64,000 bases of DNA, from NCBI GenBank assembly GCA_964019425.1, contig OZ025811.1, forward strand, positions 310,001 to 374,000. Direction: 5' to 3'. Positions 10,010-20,935 of the stretch are shown here, piece after piece. The translations under genes were made by a program, and so were the position numbers. The notes beneath the pieces were generated by a model. That model was not told the origin of the DNA and made no database searches. It saw nothing but the letters and a program-made list of their open reading frames with translations. Each line of letters starts with the position of its first letter. The first letter of the stretch is position 1. Source of the DNA: Flectonema sp. DT1601. Lineage: Eukaryota; Euglenozoa; Diplonemea; Diplonemida; Diplonemidae.

Positions 10010-13000
10010 TTAGTTAGAATATGAGTTTGTTAAGAGATAGTGTACTAAATAAAAGATTAAAGCATAAAAACAAGTTTCAGCCATTATGCTGCAAAAAGAA
10101 AATAAATTAAAAAATATTGGTTGCCGTTTTTCAACCCCAAGAACTTCAAATTTAGAATTCAAAACTTTAACATAAACAGACTCCCCAGATAAAGAAACTC
10201 CAGTAACCGCAAACTTATCATCACCAACAACAGACATTCCAATGGTTCTCGTAGAACTGTAAATAAAGGTCTTACATGTCGGACCTACCTTCTCAATGAA
10301 TACATCAGTTCCTAATGTAATCTTATAAATCTGACAATCAATGAGAGAAACTCCTATCGTAGAATAACAAACAACAACTCTGTTGTCACTGAGGATACCA
10401 ACTTCAGAGTACAACTGTTCGTCGGCAGTGGTCAGCGCTACTGTCTTCGCGACATTCCCATCCGTCTTCACTACCGAAAGATACAATCTAGTAGTTGTTG
10501 TTCGTCTCATTGAGTTCGCAACAACAAAGTATCCGCTACTCAAGAAAGACATCGATCCATGTGTGAAAGAATTCATTCGTGGGAAAAGGCTAACCTTATT
10601 GACGCCACCTCCATTCGTATCGAACGATTCCAAATAAAGATTATTTCCAACATTATTACCATCACGGTGTAATACATGAATAAGAGTCGTGCCTGAATCT
10701 ATGGAGATCTTTGGATAGACTGCGGCGTCATTTATCGCAACAAAGCTTGCGACAACAACCGGAGATGATAGAGTAGAGGCAGAGATTTCAAATGATATTA
10801 TTTTATAAGTAAAAGAATCACCCCCGTCATGAACAACAACATATGCTGTTGTCCCCACCACTGTCACATCATAAGTTGAACCAAGTCCGATGTTGGTTAG
10901 CTGAAGAATGTCTCTCCCGAATGATGTCCCATCTGTGTTTTCTACTTCTCCAATTAATTTTGCGACATTCGAATCATCCTGTACAATATAAAGTGTCAAC
11001 ACTCTACCATCTGACAGAGGCTTCACTACCTGCTCAACAATCGAAGATTGGTCTGGAACTCCGTATGTTGTTACAGTGGGAACTCGACTGTATGCGGAGG
11101 AGTAAATACTCCATGAAGACCTGTCTTGCCATTTACTAGTCCAAGAGATAATGAAATTGTCGTTGTGCAGTAATGCGATGGTAGCATCAAATTGACGTCT
11201 ACGTGTGAACCTGTTAATGAGTTGATCTCCGCCAAGTGGTCTTCCCGAGGTGTCAAATCGTCTAAAGTACGCGTCTTGTGTTAGTCGTATCTCAAAACGG
11301 TTCCACGCAACAATAAATGAATCGTCTGGCAGGATGCATATCGATGTCGGTCGGTCATTTCCAATTTCCTCGGCATTCACGCGAAAGTCACTTCCCTGTT
11401 TCACTGCACCCGCAGAATAGACAGCTCCCATCACGTTAAATAAAGTTGAAACAGTACCACTTCCCCAAATGATGATAAACTTCTTGTCACTGAAGAATGC
11501 TACTCGCGGAGATGTTTGAGATCCCTCAGTCTCGGTGTTCACTTGAAAAGCAGCAGCACTCGCAACAGGATTTGCTTGGCTCACATCAAATACCCTGGCA
11601 AAGATACCGTATCCGGAACCGTCTTCATTAAACGATTGCCAAGCAATAATGACACTGTCGTCATCAGTGATATCAACCGACGGGTTTCTCTGAGTTAGTT
11701 GCAACGTACCGTGAACGATGATAGGATCTGATATTGCCGAACCCTCAACAACACTCATGTACACGTCCACATCATTTCCTGTTCCAAGGTTAGCTTGCCA
11801 TGAAACGACATACTTGTTTCCACTTGTCGTTGTCGCAATAACAGGCCGAGCATCACCTCCACTTGCAATTGTATGTATCAAAACAGGAGAACCTATTTTG
11901 TCCCCATTGGAAGCAAACTGGAGGACGTTTATCGTGGTGCTGGAACCAACAGCTGACTGCCACGATACGTAGAAATTGTTCCTGAAACAGGCAACATCCG
12001 GACGATCTTCTGGAGCGCTCGTCCCGCCACTTACCATAAATTCCTTGTCGAAAATTGCACGTCCGGTTGTGTCATAAATTTGAGCGTATATCTGAGAAAC
12101 AGCTCCAACATGTGACTCCCATACAACGACGGCTCCTCCAGAGAATCCGCAAGAAGCAGGGGACCTTTGAAATCCCCGTAGGGTGTTACTTGCAGTCTCT
12201 GGTTGCCTCTCATAACCAGCATCTACCTCAATCGGTAAGGAAACACCAATTGGATCTCCAGTGATACTTGTAGTCGCAGTTGCATAGACAATGACAACTC
12301 CCTTATCCGTCGCAATCATTGAAGGATTCGCTTGAGTTCCAACAACAAAATTATTAACCACCCGACTAGGTTCAATTTCAGCCCCAGAAACATCCATTCG
12401 GGTAAACATTATAGCACCGCCTTGTCTATCTTTAACAGGAGACATATTTGATGCACAAGACACGGAAAAAGAATCATCATAAAGTGATTGTGAAAATGTG
12501 AGAGAATTCCTAAAGCAGTTCAACGATGTCCTCCAAGTGACGCTGCTGGTAATACTTCTGGAGTGAACAAGACCAAAATTTCGATCAACGATAAAAATAA
12601 TTAAACTTCCTTGCGTTGGAGTAAAAGTCCTAATCGACCCGGGGGCTCCTTCATTAAATCGAAAATCCATCGCACTTCCAATAGTAGTTCCCGTAATTGG
12701 AACATAATTCACATCTCTGGTGCCATCAAGGACGTGGGTTACGTAATAAGTTCCCCCAGCTCCACAAGCTGAGTCCCATATAAAAGGCGTCCCGGTACTC
12801 AGAACTCGAACATTAGCACCTCCAACATAAGCCGTTAAGACATAAAAAGTTACAGTTCCTTCAAGCTGTATTTCTTCAAGTGATGAAACTATCACAACCA
12901 GGGAACCTCCGCATAAAAATGAACGATGGTCGCTGCTGCCGGAATGCACCAAAGCAGTTTGTTCAGTACCATCCCCTGTTGCGTCCACCTCAACACTTCG

Positions 13001-14365
13001 AATACCTCCATCACCATAAGTTACAAAAAAAGTATTACTATGTGGCAAGCTACCTGCTATTATTGGAGCTGTTGTGGCACCAGTTCCAATAGTTTTCTTC
13101 GATTTCATGTTATTATCGTCATCGAAGAGTGCGTACATAACTGCACCTGCATTGGTTCTGTACGCAACAGCGTAACCTCCATTGTCAAGTCTACACGACG
13201 ACATCGCATCCAACTCTATGTCAGTAACGAATTGAACTTCCGGAACGTGGTAGTAACTCGCAGCAATAATCGAAACAGGAACTTCCTCTGCTGTTTGTGA
13301 TGGAAAGACAGCAAACCACCCATTGACTCCTAGTTGTGCCACGGATACTTTAGTTAATGTTTCTGATACCGCCAACGATGACCTGAAACCACTAGAAGAT
13401 ATATCACTGTAGTCATTATTATAATAAGCAAACCCAGTACTGGAAAACAGTATCGTCTGTCCCTTGTTGCTGGATCCCATACCAAGTGTTAAGTGATCAA
13501 GAACTGTTGAACGGTGCAGCATAGGAGTACTCACATCTATGTCCTCAGTGAATAACCAGATTCTCAAAGTAGTCATAGCTGCTACGCTATCGTGAGCTGC
13601 TAATGTTATCAGAGGAGTCTCTCTTCCGTGACTCATTTTCAATGAAATTCTATCCCAGGCTCTTGTCGGAGAACCGGCAATGGTACCACTGTAGAGCTCA
13701 GCGAAACTAACACTGCTTAATACTTTATAAAACAGTTCACTGGTTCCTTCACTGAACACAACTAACAATCCCGCAGATATTTCTATCATGTCATAAAACG
13801 TTACACTTGTTCCTAAAACCGTCACAGGTGTCAAACTGTTCGCTGCCAAAGAAAACATTCTGAACGAACCTCCCGTACTGGTGAACAAGACAACAGCACC
13901 CCCTCCCGTTCTGAAACCCACAGCAGAGTGTCGCCCTGCTGTCGCACCAACAGTCGCAATTAGAACCGCACCGCCTACAGGTCTACCAGTAGAGGTATAT
14001 TGCCTTCGGTACAACTCGTCGTTTTCTTGGTATGTTATTAAGAATCCTCCGTCAGATAGGGCAGCAAGCTGCTTTCTCCCTGATGCAAATACTGTTGTTG
14101 ACTCTGCAGAGCTCTGGTGAACAACAATCACGTCACCTGCTACTGTTGGATTACTGTTTTTATAAATCCTTGCTTGCAATTGATGATCAGCTGAGCTGTA
14201 CCATCCAACTACAACATCACCACTTCCCAATGTCAGGGTCTCTGCATCTCCAGGGCTTTTCCGTGAAACTTCAATCTTGGTTCCTGTTTTTTGAAACGTT
14301 ATTGGGCTCGTTACCCCCATTGCACTCGCCATCAGAGCACAGATCAACATAGCTCGTCGTATCAT
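10010..14365 (-). CDS. Large secreted repeat protein, array copy 2 (swapped C-terminus)
   Basis: An intact frame of 1451 residues starts at the ATG at 14365. A signal peptide (residues 1-20) is followed by repeated beta blades with motifs such as GGYAVAY, GGAVVVW, NKYVVSW, DSVIIAWQS and DSFIVAW. The segment around residues 930-960 (GYGIFARVFD, FQVNTETEG) resembles repeats in large bacterial calcium-dependent extracellular proteins. Residues 1-1409 match the other copies. The last 42 residues (coded at 10010-10138) are hydrophobic and come from spacer DNA; the expected acidic tail is displaced to 7846-8134. The T-rich tract ending CAG 32 nt before the ATG could be a spliced-leader acceptor. 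Function is unknown; secretion or a tail-anchored surface position is inference. Confidence 0.9.
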   Translation of the reverse strand: MIRRAMLICALMASAMGVTSPITFQKTGTKIEVSRKSPGDAETLTLGSGDVVVGWYSSADHQLQARIYKNSNPTVAGDVIVVHQSSAESTTVFASGRKQLAALSDGGFLITYQENDELYRRQYTSTGRPVGGAVLIATVGATAGRHSAVGFRTGGGAVVLFTSTGGSFRMFSLAANSLTPVTVLGTSVTFYDMIEISAGLLVVFSEGTSELFYKVLSSVSFAELYSGTIAGSPTRAWDRISLKMSHGRETPLITLAAHDSVAAMTTLRIWLFTEDIDVSTPMLHRSTVLDHLTLGMGSSNKGQTILFSSTGFAYYNNDYSDISSSGFRSSLAVSETLTKVSVAQLGVNGWFAVFPSQTAEEVPVSIIAASYYHVPEVQFVTDIELDAMSSCRLDNGGYAVAYRTNAGAVMYALFDDDNNMKSKKTIGTGATTAPIIAGSLPHSNTFFVTYGDGGIRSVEVDATGDGTEQTALVHSGSSDHRSFLCGGSLVVIVSSLEEIQLEGTVTFYVLTAYVGGANVRVLSTGTPFIWDSACGAGGTYYVTHVLDGTRDVNYVPITGTTIGSAMDFRFNEGAPGSIRTFTPTQGSLIIFIVDRNFGLVHSRSITSSVTWRTSLNCFRNSLTFSQSLYDDSFSVSCASNMSPVKDRQGGAIMFTRMDVSGAEIEPSRVVNNFVVGTQANPSMIATDKGVVIVYATATTSITGDPIGVSLPIEVDAGYERQPETASNTLRGFQRSPASCGFSGGAVVVWESHVGAVSQIYAQIYDTTGRAIFDKEFMVSGGTSAPEDRPDVACFRNNFYVSWQSAVGSSTTINVLQFASNGDKIGSPVLIHTIASGGDARPVIATTTSGNKYVVSWQANLGTGNDVDVYMSVVEGSAISDPIIVHGTLQLTQRNPSVDITDDDSVIIAWQSFNEDGSGYGIFARVFDVSQANPVASAAAFQVNTETEGSQTSPRVAFFSDKKFIIIWGSGTVSTLFNVMGAVYSAGAVKQGSDFRVNAEEIGNDRPTSICILPDDSFIVAWNRFEIRLTQDAYFRRFDTSGRPLGGDQLINRFTRRRQFDATIALLHNDNFIISWTSKWQDRSSWSIYSSAYSRVPTVTTYGVPDQSSIVEQVVKPLSDGRVLTLYIVQDDSNVAKLIGEVENTDGTSFGRDILQLTNIGLGSTYDVTVVGTTAYVVVHDGGDSFTYKIISFEISASTLSSPVVVASFVAINDAAVYPKISIDSGTTLIHVLHRDGNNVGNNLYLESFDTNGGGVNKVSLFPRMNSFTHGSMSFLSSGYFVVANSMRRTTTTRLYLSVVKTDGNVAKTVALTTADEQLYSEVGILSDNRVVVCYSTIGVSLIDCQIYKITLGTDVFIEKVGPTCKTFIYSSTRTIGMSVVGDDKFAVTGVSLSGESVYVKVLNSKFEVLGVEKRQPIFFNLFSFCSIMAETCFYALIFYLVHYLLTNSYSN

Positions 14366-15230
14366 TGTTTTTTGATTGTTTGTTAAGCTGACAATAATAA
14401 TAATAATAATTAATAATAAAAATTAAAACAACAGTCAATAAGCTGACCTCTCCAATTGTTGGTATTTGTTTAGATAAATGAGAAGCAAAGAATTCATCGT
14501 CACTTTACTCAAAGTCTGGTCGCAATGTCGAGTAGTTAATCTTTTTATTTCTTTAGTCAGGTGTGATGATTTGGTTTGGTCAAAGATAGAAGGTTGCCAT
14601 CTAATCAAAACCCCTGTAGAGATAAAGAGTTTCCTCCGTGTTGAAAAGAGAGATTGCTATTCTGATGAATTCATCTTTTAGTCAACCACCACGTCCTTGG
14701 CCTATAACTGGATCAGTTGCATTACAAACCGTATGCAACAAGAACACAAAAAGAAGTTAGTATTAGCTATCAATAAGTAAATAATCAAATCAATCAATAA
14801 ATCGTAAGGACATCAAATAAAGAAGTTAGTATTAGAAAGTCAAGTACTGATGACTACGAGGTGTTTGAGTCACCCGTAACAGTTCAGGACTAAATAAAGG
14901 AAGGAAAAGATACGATGGAAGTGAGACATCGAATGTGGGAGAGGAAGAAAATAAAAATATTTAATAAAAAAAAGAATACTCTTCAGAATAGCCTTATATT
15001 CCGTAGTACACAAATAGAATCCTGTTGAGGGTAACTGAATCATGTCCATAAGAAATATCGGCTTTCAATCGGAATAGTTTCTTCTCTGACTACTTCTATC
15101 AAACAGTTCCACGAGACTGATTCTGCTCAGAAGAACAATCCCAAAATGAAACACCAACATCCAAAACAAAGGGTATTTTTGTTTTGTTCTTTATTTGTGA
15201 TTGTTGTCTAACTTTATCGTGTGGATCTCA
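14366..15230. repeat. 5' flank of copy 2 and linker
   Basis: Positions 14366-14715 match the flank of copy 1 and 14802-14962 match 3786-3950. After 14963 the sequence is unique except for a short phrase near 15103-15130 that resembles 26336-26365. No gene is visible. Confidence 0.7.
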
Positions 15231-15790
15231 AAAATGATCTCCTTGGTCGGTGTCGTTGCGATTACTCCCGTCGTCGATGACGAGGATTTTATAATCAAAA
15301 ACGTTTTGCGGGAAAAAGACCTTCTTCGAAATACGAAGTAGGATTCCCTCCCTGATGAACATGTTTCATAACAAAATCGCAGTCGATGACCAAAAGTGTA
15401 TCTCTAGCATGGCAAACTGTATGCAGCAGGAACACAGAAAGAAAACATACAAACGAAGAAGAAAGAAACGTTGTCAAGTTTGCAACAAATAAAGAAAAAG
15501 CTGAGAAAAAGCTAGAAGAACATACATACACGTGAGCTTTCTTCAGTGGAACAAACTATCTTCAGTAAACTATTGGAAATACACGTAAGCTTTGTTTGAA
15601 TTAGTTAAAAGAAACAAATGAAATAAGGGAGAGGAGGGCAGGAATTCAAAGAAATAAAAGAATAACTCCACAGACGACGATAGGAATCCAATATCTTAGA
15701 TAAATGTTTTGGGTTATCCTTTACGTCAATAAAGAGAGAAAAGATACCACTTCTAGACTTTGTCTACGAGTAACATCCTTCAATAGTTAG
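15231..15790. repeat. Spacer modules M1 and M2, copy 2
   Basis: It is near-identical to 8135-8690 and 20935-21490, but here M1 is not preceded by a tail fragment of the array gene. This shows that M1 is a mobile or recombining module rather than a fixed part of the gene end. Confidence 0.75.
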
Positions 15791-17375
15791 TATTTACCGT
15801 TATCAGTCAAAAGAAGGGGAGAGAGGGAGGGAAAATTCAATCGATTGTAAAAGTTCGAAGGACAACAAACAAATAATGGTTGGTGACATCATTTAAGAGT
15901 TAGAATATGAGTTTATTATAAAACAAGTGCACTAAATTAAAATATAAAAAAAAAAGAAAAATTATAAAAACACAATTGTTCTGCTGTTCCATAATACACT
16001 GTGGAATACGTAGTTTCAGGAGCCTTAATCTTATGCTACTTGTCCCTCTTAGGCCTTCATCAGTAAGTTCTAAGGGACTTCATTCCAGTTAAATAATAAA
16101 TCGGATTTATCAATTGGTCTATTTCAAAAGAACTGATTTCTTAATATCCATCGGAGCTCGCCAGGACGGGCATCCTTCAACACTTAGTTAGAATATGAGT
16201 TTGTTAAGAGATAGTGTACTAAATAAAAGATTAATGCATAAAAACAAGTTTCAGCCGTTATGCTGCAAAAAGAAAATAAATTAAAAAATATTGGTTGCCG
16301 TTTTTCAACCCCACAAGAAGGCCAAAATGAGATTATTGCACAGTGCGCGTAGATATTTTCGACGATCTTTGTATTTGTGACTTCTGAACCACAACAACCA
16401 CAAGGTTGAACAACAATAACAAAAAAAGAATTTACACACATACACACGCACAATTGCTAATTTCCCTCATGTCACAAACAAGTGGGAAGACGCGGATGTT
16501 AATATTTGGACAATTCCAAGAAACAGGACTCAAAACTCATCTTAAAAAAGAAAAGAATGACACATTTACCTGTTTTTGCTTCTCTTTCTCTCCGGTAATT
16601 TTGATTTTATACACACAAAGTGCAGATCAAATTGTATTAAAAAAAAGAAGCTAAGCACATGTATAAAAAAGAAACAGATACTCACTGTGATAGTACGTCA
16701 GTTCAGATTTCTTCAGTGGAACAAACTATCTTCAGTAAACTATTGGATATACACGTAAGCTTTGTTTGAATTAATTAAAAGAAACAAATGAAATAAGGGA
16801 GAGGAAGGCAGGAATTCAAAGAAATAAAAGAATAACTCCACAGACGACGATAGGAATCCAATATCTTAGATAAATGTTTTGGATTATCCTTTACGTCAAT
16901 AAAGAGAGAAAAGATATCACTTCTAGACTTTGTCTACGAGTAACATCCTTCGGTAGTTAGTTAGAATATGAGTTTGTTAAAAGAAGTGTACCAAAAGATA
17001 AAAATAAAAACAAGTTTCAGCCGTTATCGTTACCTACAATAAGACAATAATATAATCGTGACATTGAAAGGTGTAAAACTTGAATACAATATCTTAGTTA
17101 AATGTTTGGGTTGTTTATCTTTAACTGATGGGCGTTTTTCAACCCCACAAGAAAGCCAGATAGAATGAGATAATTACACAGTGCGCGTAGATATTTGCGA
17201 TGATCTTCGTATGTGTGACTTCTGAACCACAGCAACCACAAGGTTGAACAACAACAACAAAAAAAGAATTTACACACATACACCCGCACAATTGCTAATT
17301 TCCCTCATGTCACACCAAATACATGGGAAGACACGGAAAACTCATCTTAAAAAAAGGAACCACATTCACATAAAT
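15791..17375. repeat. Scrambled spacer modules M4, M3, M2, M3
   Basis: In order: the TTAGAATATGAGTTT word at 15900; M4 with its hairpin (16010-16110); the hydrophobic-tail module (16189-16300) without a gene body; M3 (16300-16560); M2 (16705-16960); another TTAGAATATGAGTTT copy; and M3 again (17128-17375). Boundaries fall at short shared words such as TTTTTCAACCCCACAAGAA. I see no intact gene. Confidence 0.7.
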
Positions 17376-17582
17376 ATAAAAAATAGAAAGGAATCAAGAA
17401 TAATAAAAAACTCCAAACACTTAAACACCACGTTTTGGGTTTTCTACAAGTGAAAAATAACCCACACACCGAGAGTTTTCAAAATTCGACTAATTGTTGG
17501 TGGGACGGTAAACTAATACAACACTATTCTTAGACGAAGGAACTTTTCTTCCACAGAATCTTTTTCTCTGACAGAATTTTAG

Positions 17583-17987
17583 ATGATAATCGCTCCGCAG
17601 AGGTTTCCATCTCTGAATTGGTTGAGTTGTCCAACATCCCCAAACTATTACAACAGTCGAGAAAGAGAAATGATGATTTGTATCGAAGTGATATTCTTTA
17701 CTTATTATTTAAAGTGTTCCCAGGTCTTTATGATCGAAAACGGTGTAAGTGTCGAGGTTTTCTCAGGTTTTTATGATCAACTTGGAGAAAATTCATTTAA
17801 ATACCAAAACAACAGGAAATATCAATCTTTTTCTTATCAATGTCAGTTTTATCTGGAAGCAACATGGGCGGACTTGGATAAATATTTCAAAGTTAACAAA
17901 CAACAAGTAGCAAATGAACTACCAGCGAAAAATATTCTGTCAAGTCAAAGGGGGGACTTCATTACGATTCAAAAATATCTTTCTTGA
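17583..17987 (+). CDS. Doubtful plus-strand frame of 134 codons
   Basis: This is a unique stretch within the array spacer, not part of the repeated modules. It has an open plus-strand frame from an ATG to TGA and mixed, protein-like composition in its second half (for example GFYDQLGENSFKYQ). No motif is recognised, and it would be the only plus-strand gene in the window. It may be a fragment of inserted coding DNA or chance. Confidence 0.2.
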   Translation: MIIAPQRFPSLNWLSCPTSPNYYNSREREMMICIEVIFFTYYLKCSQVFMIENGVSVEVFSGFYDQLGENSFKYQNNRKYQSFSYQCQFYLEATWADLDKYFKVNKQQVANELPAKNILSSQRGDFITIQKYLS

Positions 17988-18198
17988 CAACTTGAAACTA
18001 TGATTAAAATTTAAGCAATTCACTGCAGAATGGTGGTGAGGTGGCGTGACCTAAAAAAGCGAGGGACAGGAAAGAAAACATGAAACTTCTATAACACCTC
18101 CTTTGCCGTTGATTTGCTTGCAGGTTGTCAAGAAACCGTTCCTATTTCTTACATTGGTTTCCTAACTGTCAGTCAGTAGTTAGAGTGTTTGTTCGCCT

Positions 18199-19690
18199 TC
18201 AAAATCCTTCCTCTCCGTACGGATCAACTGGAATAGATTCATCAGTTGGTACATCAGAATCAATTTTAGTGACGACAGGAGAGGTAAGTTTCCACATCAA
18301 TTTCCTACCAGTACCAGAGTTTACTTGCATCGGAACTATTAATCCAGATTCTTGGAACTTAGCGATGGATGCAATCGCAGAACCCATAATAAAAGTTTGA
18401 GAGAACGCTCGGTATGCTTCAAGAACTTCAAATTTAGAATTCAAAACTTTAACATAAACAGAATCAACAAAGTACGAAACTCCAGTAACCGCAAACTTAT
18501 CATCACCAACAACAGACATTCCAATGGTTCTCGTAGAACCGTAAATAAAGGTCTTACATGTCGGACCTACCTTCTTAATGAATACATCAGTTCCTAATGT
18601 AATCTTATAAATCTGACAATCAATCAGATCGAGATTTCTTCTCGCATAACACACAACAACTCTGTTGTCACTGAGGATACCAACTTCAGAGTACAACTGT
18701 TCGTCGGCAGTGGTCAGCGCTACTGTCTTCGCGACATTCCCATCCGTCTTCACTACCGAAAGATACAATCTAGTAGTTGTTGTTCGTCTCATTGAGTTCG
18801 CAACAACAAAGTATCCGCTACTCAAGAAAGACATCGATCCATGTGTGAAAGAATTCATTCGTGGGAAAAGGCTAACCTTATTGACCCCACCTCCATTCGT
18901 ATCGAACGATTCCAAATAAAGATTATTTCCAACATTATTACCATCACGGTGTAATACATGAATAAGAGTCGTGCCTGAATCTATGGAGATCTTTGGATAG
19001 ACTGCGGCGTCATTTATCGCAACAAAGCTTGCGACAACAACCGGAGATGATAGAGTAGAGGCAGAGATTTCAAATGATATTATTTTATAAGTAAAAGAAT
19101 CACCCCCGTCATGAACAACAACATATGCTGTTGTCCCCACCACTGTCACATCATAAGTTGAACCAAGTCCGATGTTGGTTAGCTGAAGAATGTCTCTCCT
19201 GAATGATGTCCCATCTGTGTTTTCTACTTCTCCAATTAATTTTGCGACATTCGAATCATCCTGTACAATATAAAGTGACAACACTCTACCATCTGACAGA
19301 GGCTTCACTACCTGCTCAACAATCGAAGATTGGTCGGTTGGAACTCCGTATGTTGTTACAGTGGGAACTCGACTGTATGCGGAGGAGTAAATACTCCATG
19401 AAGACCTGTCTTGCCATTTACTAGTCCAAGAGATAATGAAATTGTCGTTGTGCAGTAATGCGATGGTAGCATCAAATTGACGTCTACGTGTGAACCTGTT
19501 AATGAGTTGATCTCCGCCAAGTGGTCTTCCCGAGGTGTCAAATCGTCTGAAGTACGCGTCTTGTGTTAGTCGTATCTCAAAACGGTTCCACGCAACAATA
19601 AATGAATCGTCTGGCAGGATGCATATCGATGTCGGTCGGTCATTTCCAATTTCCTCGGCATTCACGCGAAAGTCACTTCCTTGTTTCACT
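18199..19690 (-). pseudogene. Array gene copy 3, 5'-truncated with original tail
   Basis: It encodes the last 490 or so residues of the array protein, starting at VKQGSDFRVNAEE and running to a TGA at 18199. The 5' break at about 19690 joins spacer DNA, and there is no in-frame ATG near the break, so no signal peptide and probably no product. This copy keeps the natural C-terminus (SGLIVPMQVNSGTG, then DSDVPTDESIP), ending in EEGF. Two short patches differ strongly from copies 2 and 4: YARRNLD replaces YSTIGVS and SYFVDSV replaces SLSGESV. It could act as a sequence donor for the family. Confidence 0.85.
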
Positions 19691-19699
19691 GAACTCACC

Positions 19700-20230
19700 G
19701 AATGTGTGGGAGTGAGGTCAGAATTCTTATCGAATACACCAACGACAAGTGTTTGCCGATGATGAGCAAAACAACGTTATCTGAAAGCGAGAAAAGATGA
19801 AAGAAAAACAATTTAAAATTAAAATTTGCAGAAAAGCAATTTCGATGTAATTACAATAGGAAAGGAAAGTTCATTTTATTGAACAACAAGAATCTAGTAC
19901 AGAATATAATTTTGTACAATTACTTGCATCATCTGATGGTTCCCTTTTTCATGTTCTCAAATAATTGCAACAAATAAATAAACCGATGGGAGATTAGAAC
20001 AGAACAAGAAGGTTTCTTGCTTTCTCTAATTTCTATTTTTCGATTTAACCAAAAATTGAGAACAAAAAGCAATTTTTCGATGCCTTGATTGCAACAACAA
20101 CGAAAAGGGAAAAAACTAAAAGAAGGGAGGGAAACCAAGGGAACATCTTTAGTGGAACAGCTAAAGGAAGATTTATTTGATAAATCTCCTGGGCAACCTG
20201 CCGGAACGAAAGTCTGCAGCATCCGTCCAG
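19700..20230. repeat. Spacer repeat, copy 2 (pair at 4211-6230)
   Basis: Positions 19700-19815 match the interrupted segments at 4211-4273 and 4470-4510; 19826-20200 match 5824-6190. Read against each other, this copy is the uninterrupted form and the one at 4.2-5.8 kb carries a 195-bp and a 1.3-kb insertion. The downstream 20 bases diverge at AACCTGCCGGAACG. Confidence 0.75.
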
Positions 20231-20611
20231 TTTCCAGAGAGATGGCTCAAAATATCACAATTTTTATATACTTTTTGTTTATTAAGAAACCTACAAAGAA
20301 ACTTCACACTTTTACAATGCCGTCAGTTTTATCAGAGAATGAGGGTTAAAAAAGAGAGGCAGAAAGAAAAGAAAATAACAAAATAACTTTTTATTAATCA
20401 AAAAAAAAAAAGAGAGGAAGATTGACCGAGAGAACAGAAAACATTATACAACTATTACCTACTCCGGCATTTACTTGCTTCCATGTTGTCGTGAAATCGT
20501 TCCAATTTCTTACTCTCGTTTCCCAATTGTCAGCCAGAAGTTCAGCGACTAGTATTCACAATGCACACTAGACATTAATATGTTGATATTTTATTTAATA
20601 CAAGAAAGGAT
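20231..20611. other. Spacer without recognisable gene
   Basis: AT-rich DNA with a short A-run at 20400. Its right end (TTATTTAATACAAGAAA) matches the flank of the tail fragment at 7846 and is probably the former 3' untranslated region. Confidence 0.4.
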
Positions 20612-20935
20612 TTAAGCCGCTTGTTCGCCTTCCTCCTCCTCTTCGTCCGGAATAACTGGAATTGATTCATCAGTTGGTACATCAGAATCAGTTTTAGTGA
20701 CGACAGGAGAGGTAAGTCTCCACATCAATTTCCTACTAGTACTAGACCTTACTTGCATTGGAACTATTAATCCAGATTCTTGGTGGATGCACGCAGAACC
20801 TCTATTAAAAGTGTGAGAGAACGCTCGGTATGCTTCAAGAACTTCAAATTTAGAATTCAAAACTTTAACATAAACAGACTCCCCAGATAAAGAAACTCCA
20901 GTAACCGCAAACTTATCATCACCAACAACAGACAA
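20612..20935 (-). pseudogene. Orphan 3' end of the array gene (fragment 2)
   Basis: It encodes about 107 residues from SVVGDDKFAVTG to the acidic C-terminus ending EEEEEGEQAA and a TAA stop. There is no ATG at its 5' edge (the frame begins with TTG) and it abuts module M1. Some 30 codons duplicate the end of the copy 4 body, so body and tail overlap in content and cannot be one gene split by a simple insertion. A small deletion removes a few codons after FNRGSA relative to copy 3. Confidence 0.8.

Noticed and set aside
11516-14352. Plus-strand frames opposite the array genes (60-124 codons)
   Set aside because: They are antisense shadows that recur identically in every copy because the DNA is duplicated; none has a recognisable protein motif.
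10010-14365. Array genes as part of a virus or transposon
   Set aside because: No capsid, integrase, polymerase or terminal repeats were seen; signal peptide and extracellular-type repeats point to a host secreted protein family.
14860-14880. Hammerhead ribozyme core (CTGATGA at about 14868 and at 3827)
   Set aside because: The required GAAA and closing stems are missing at the right distance.
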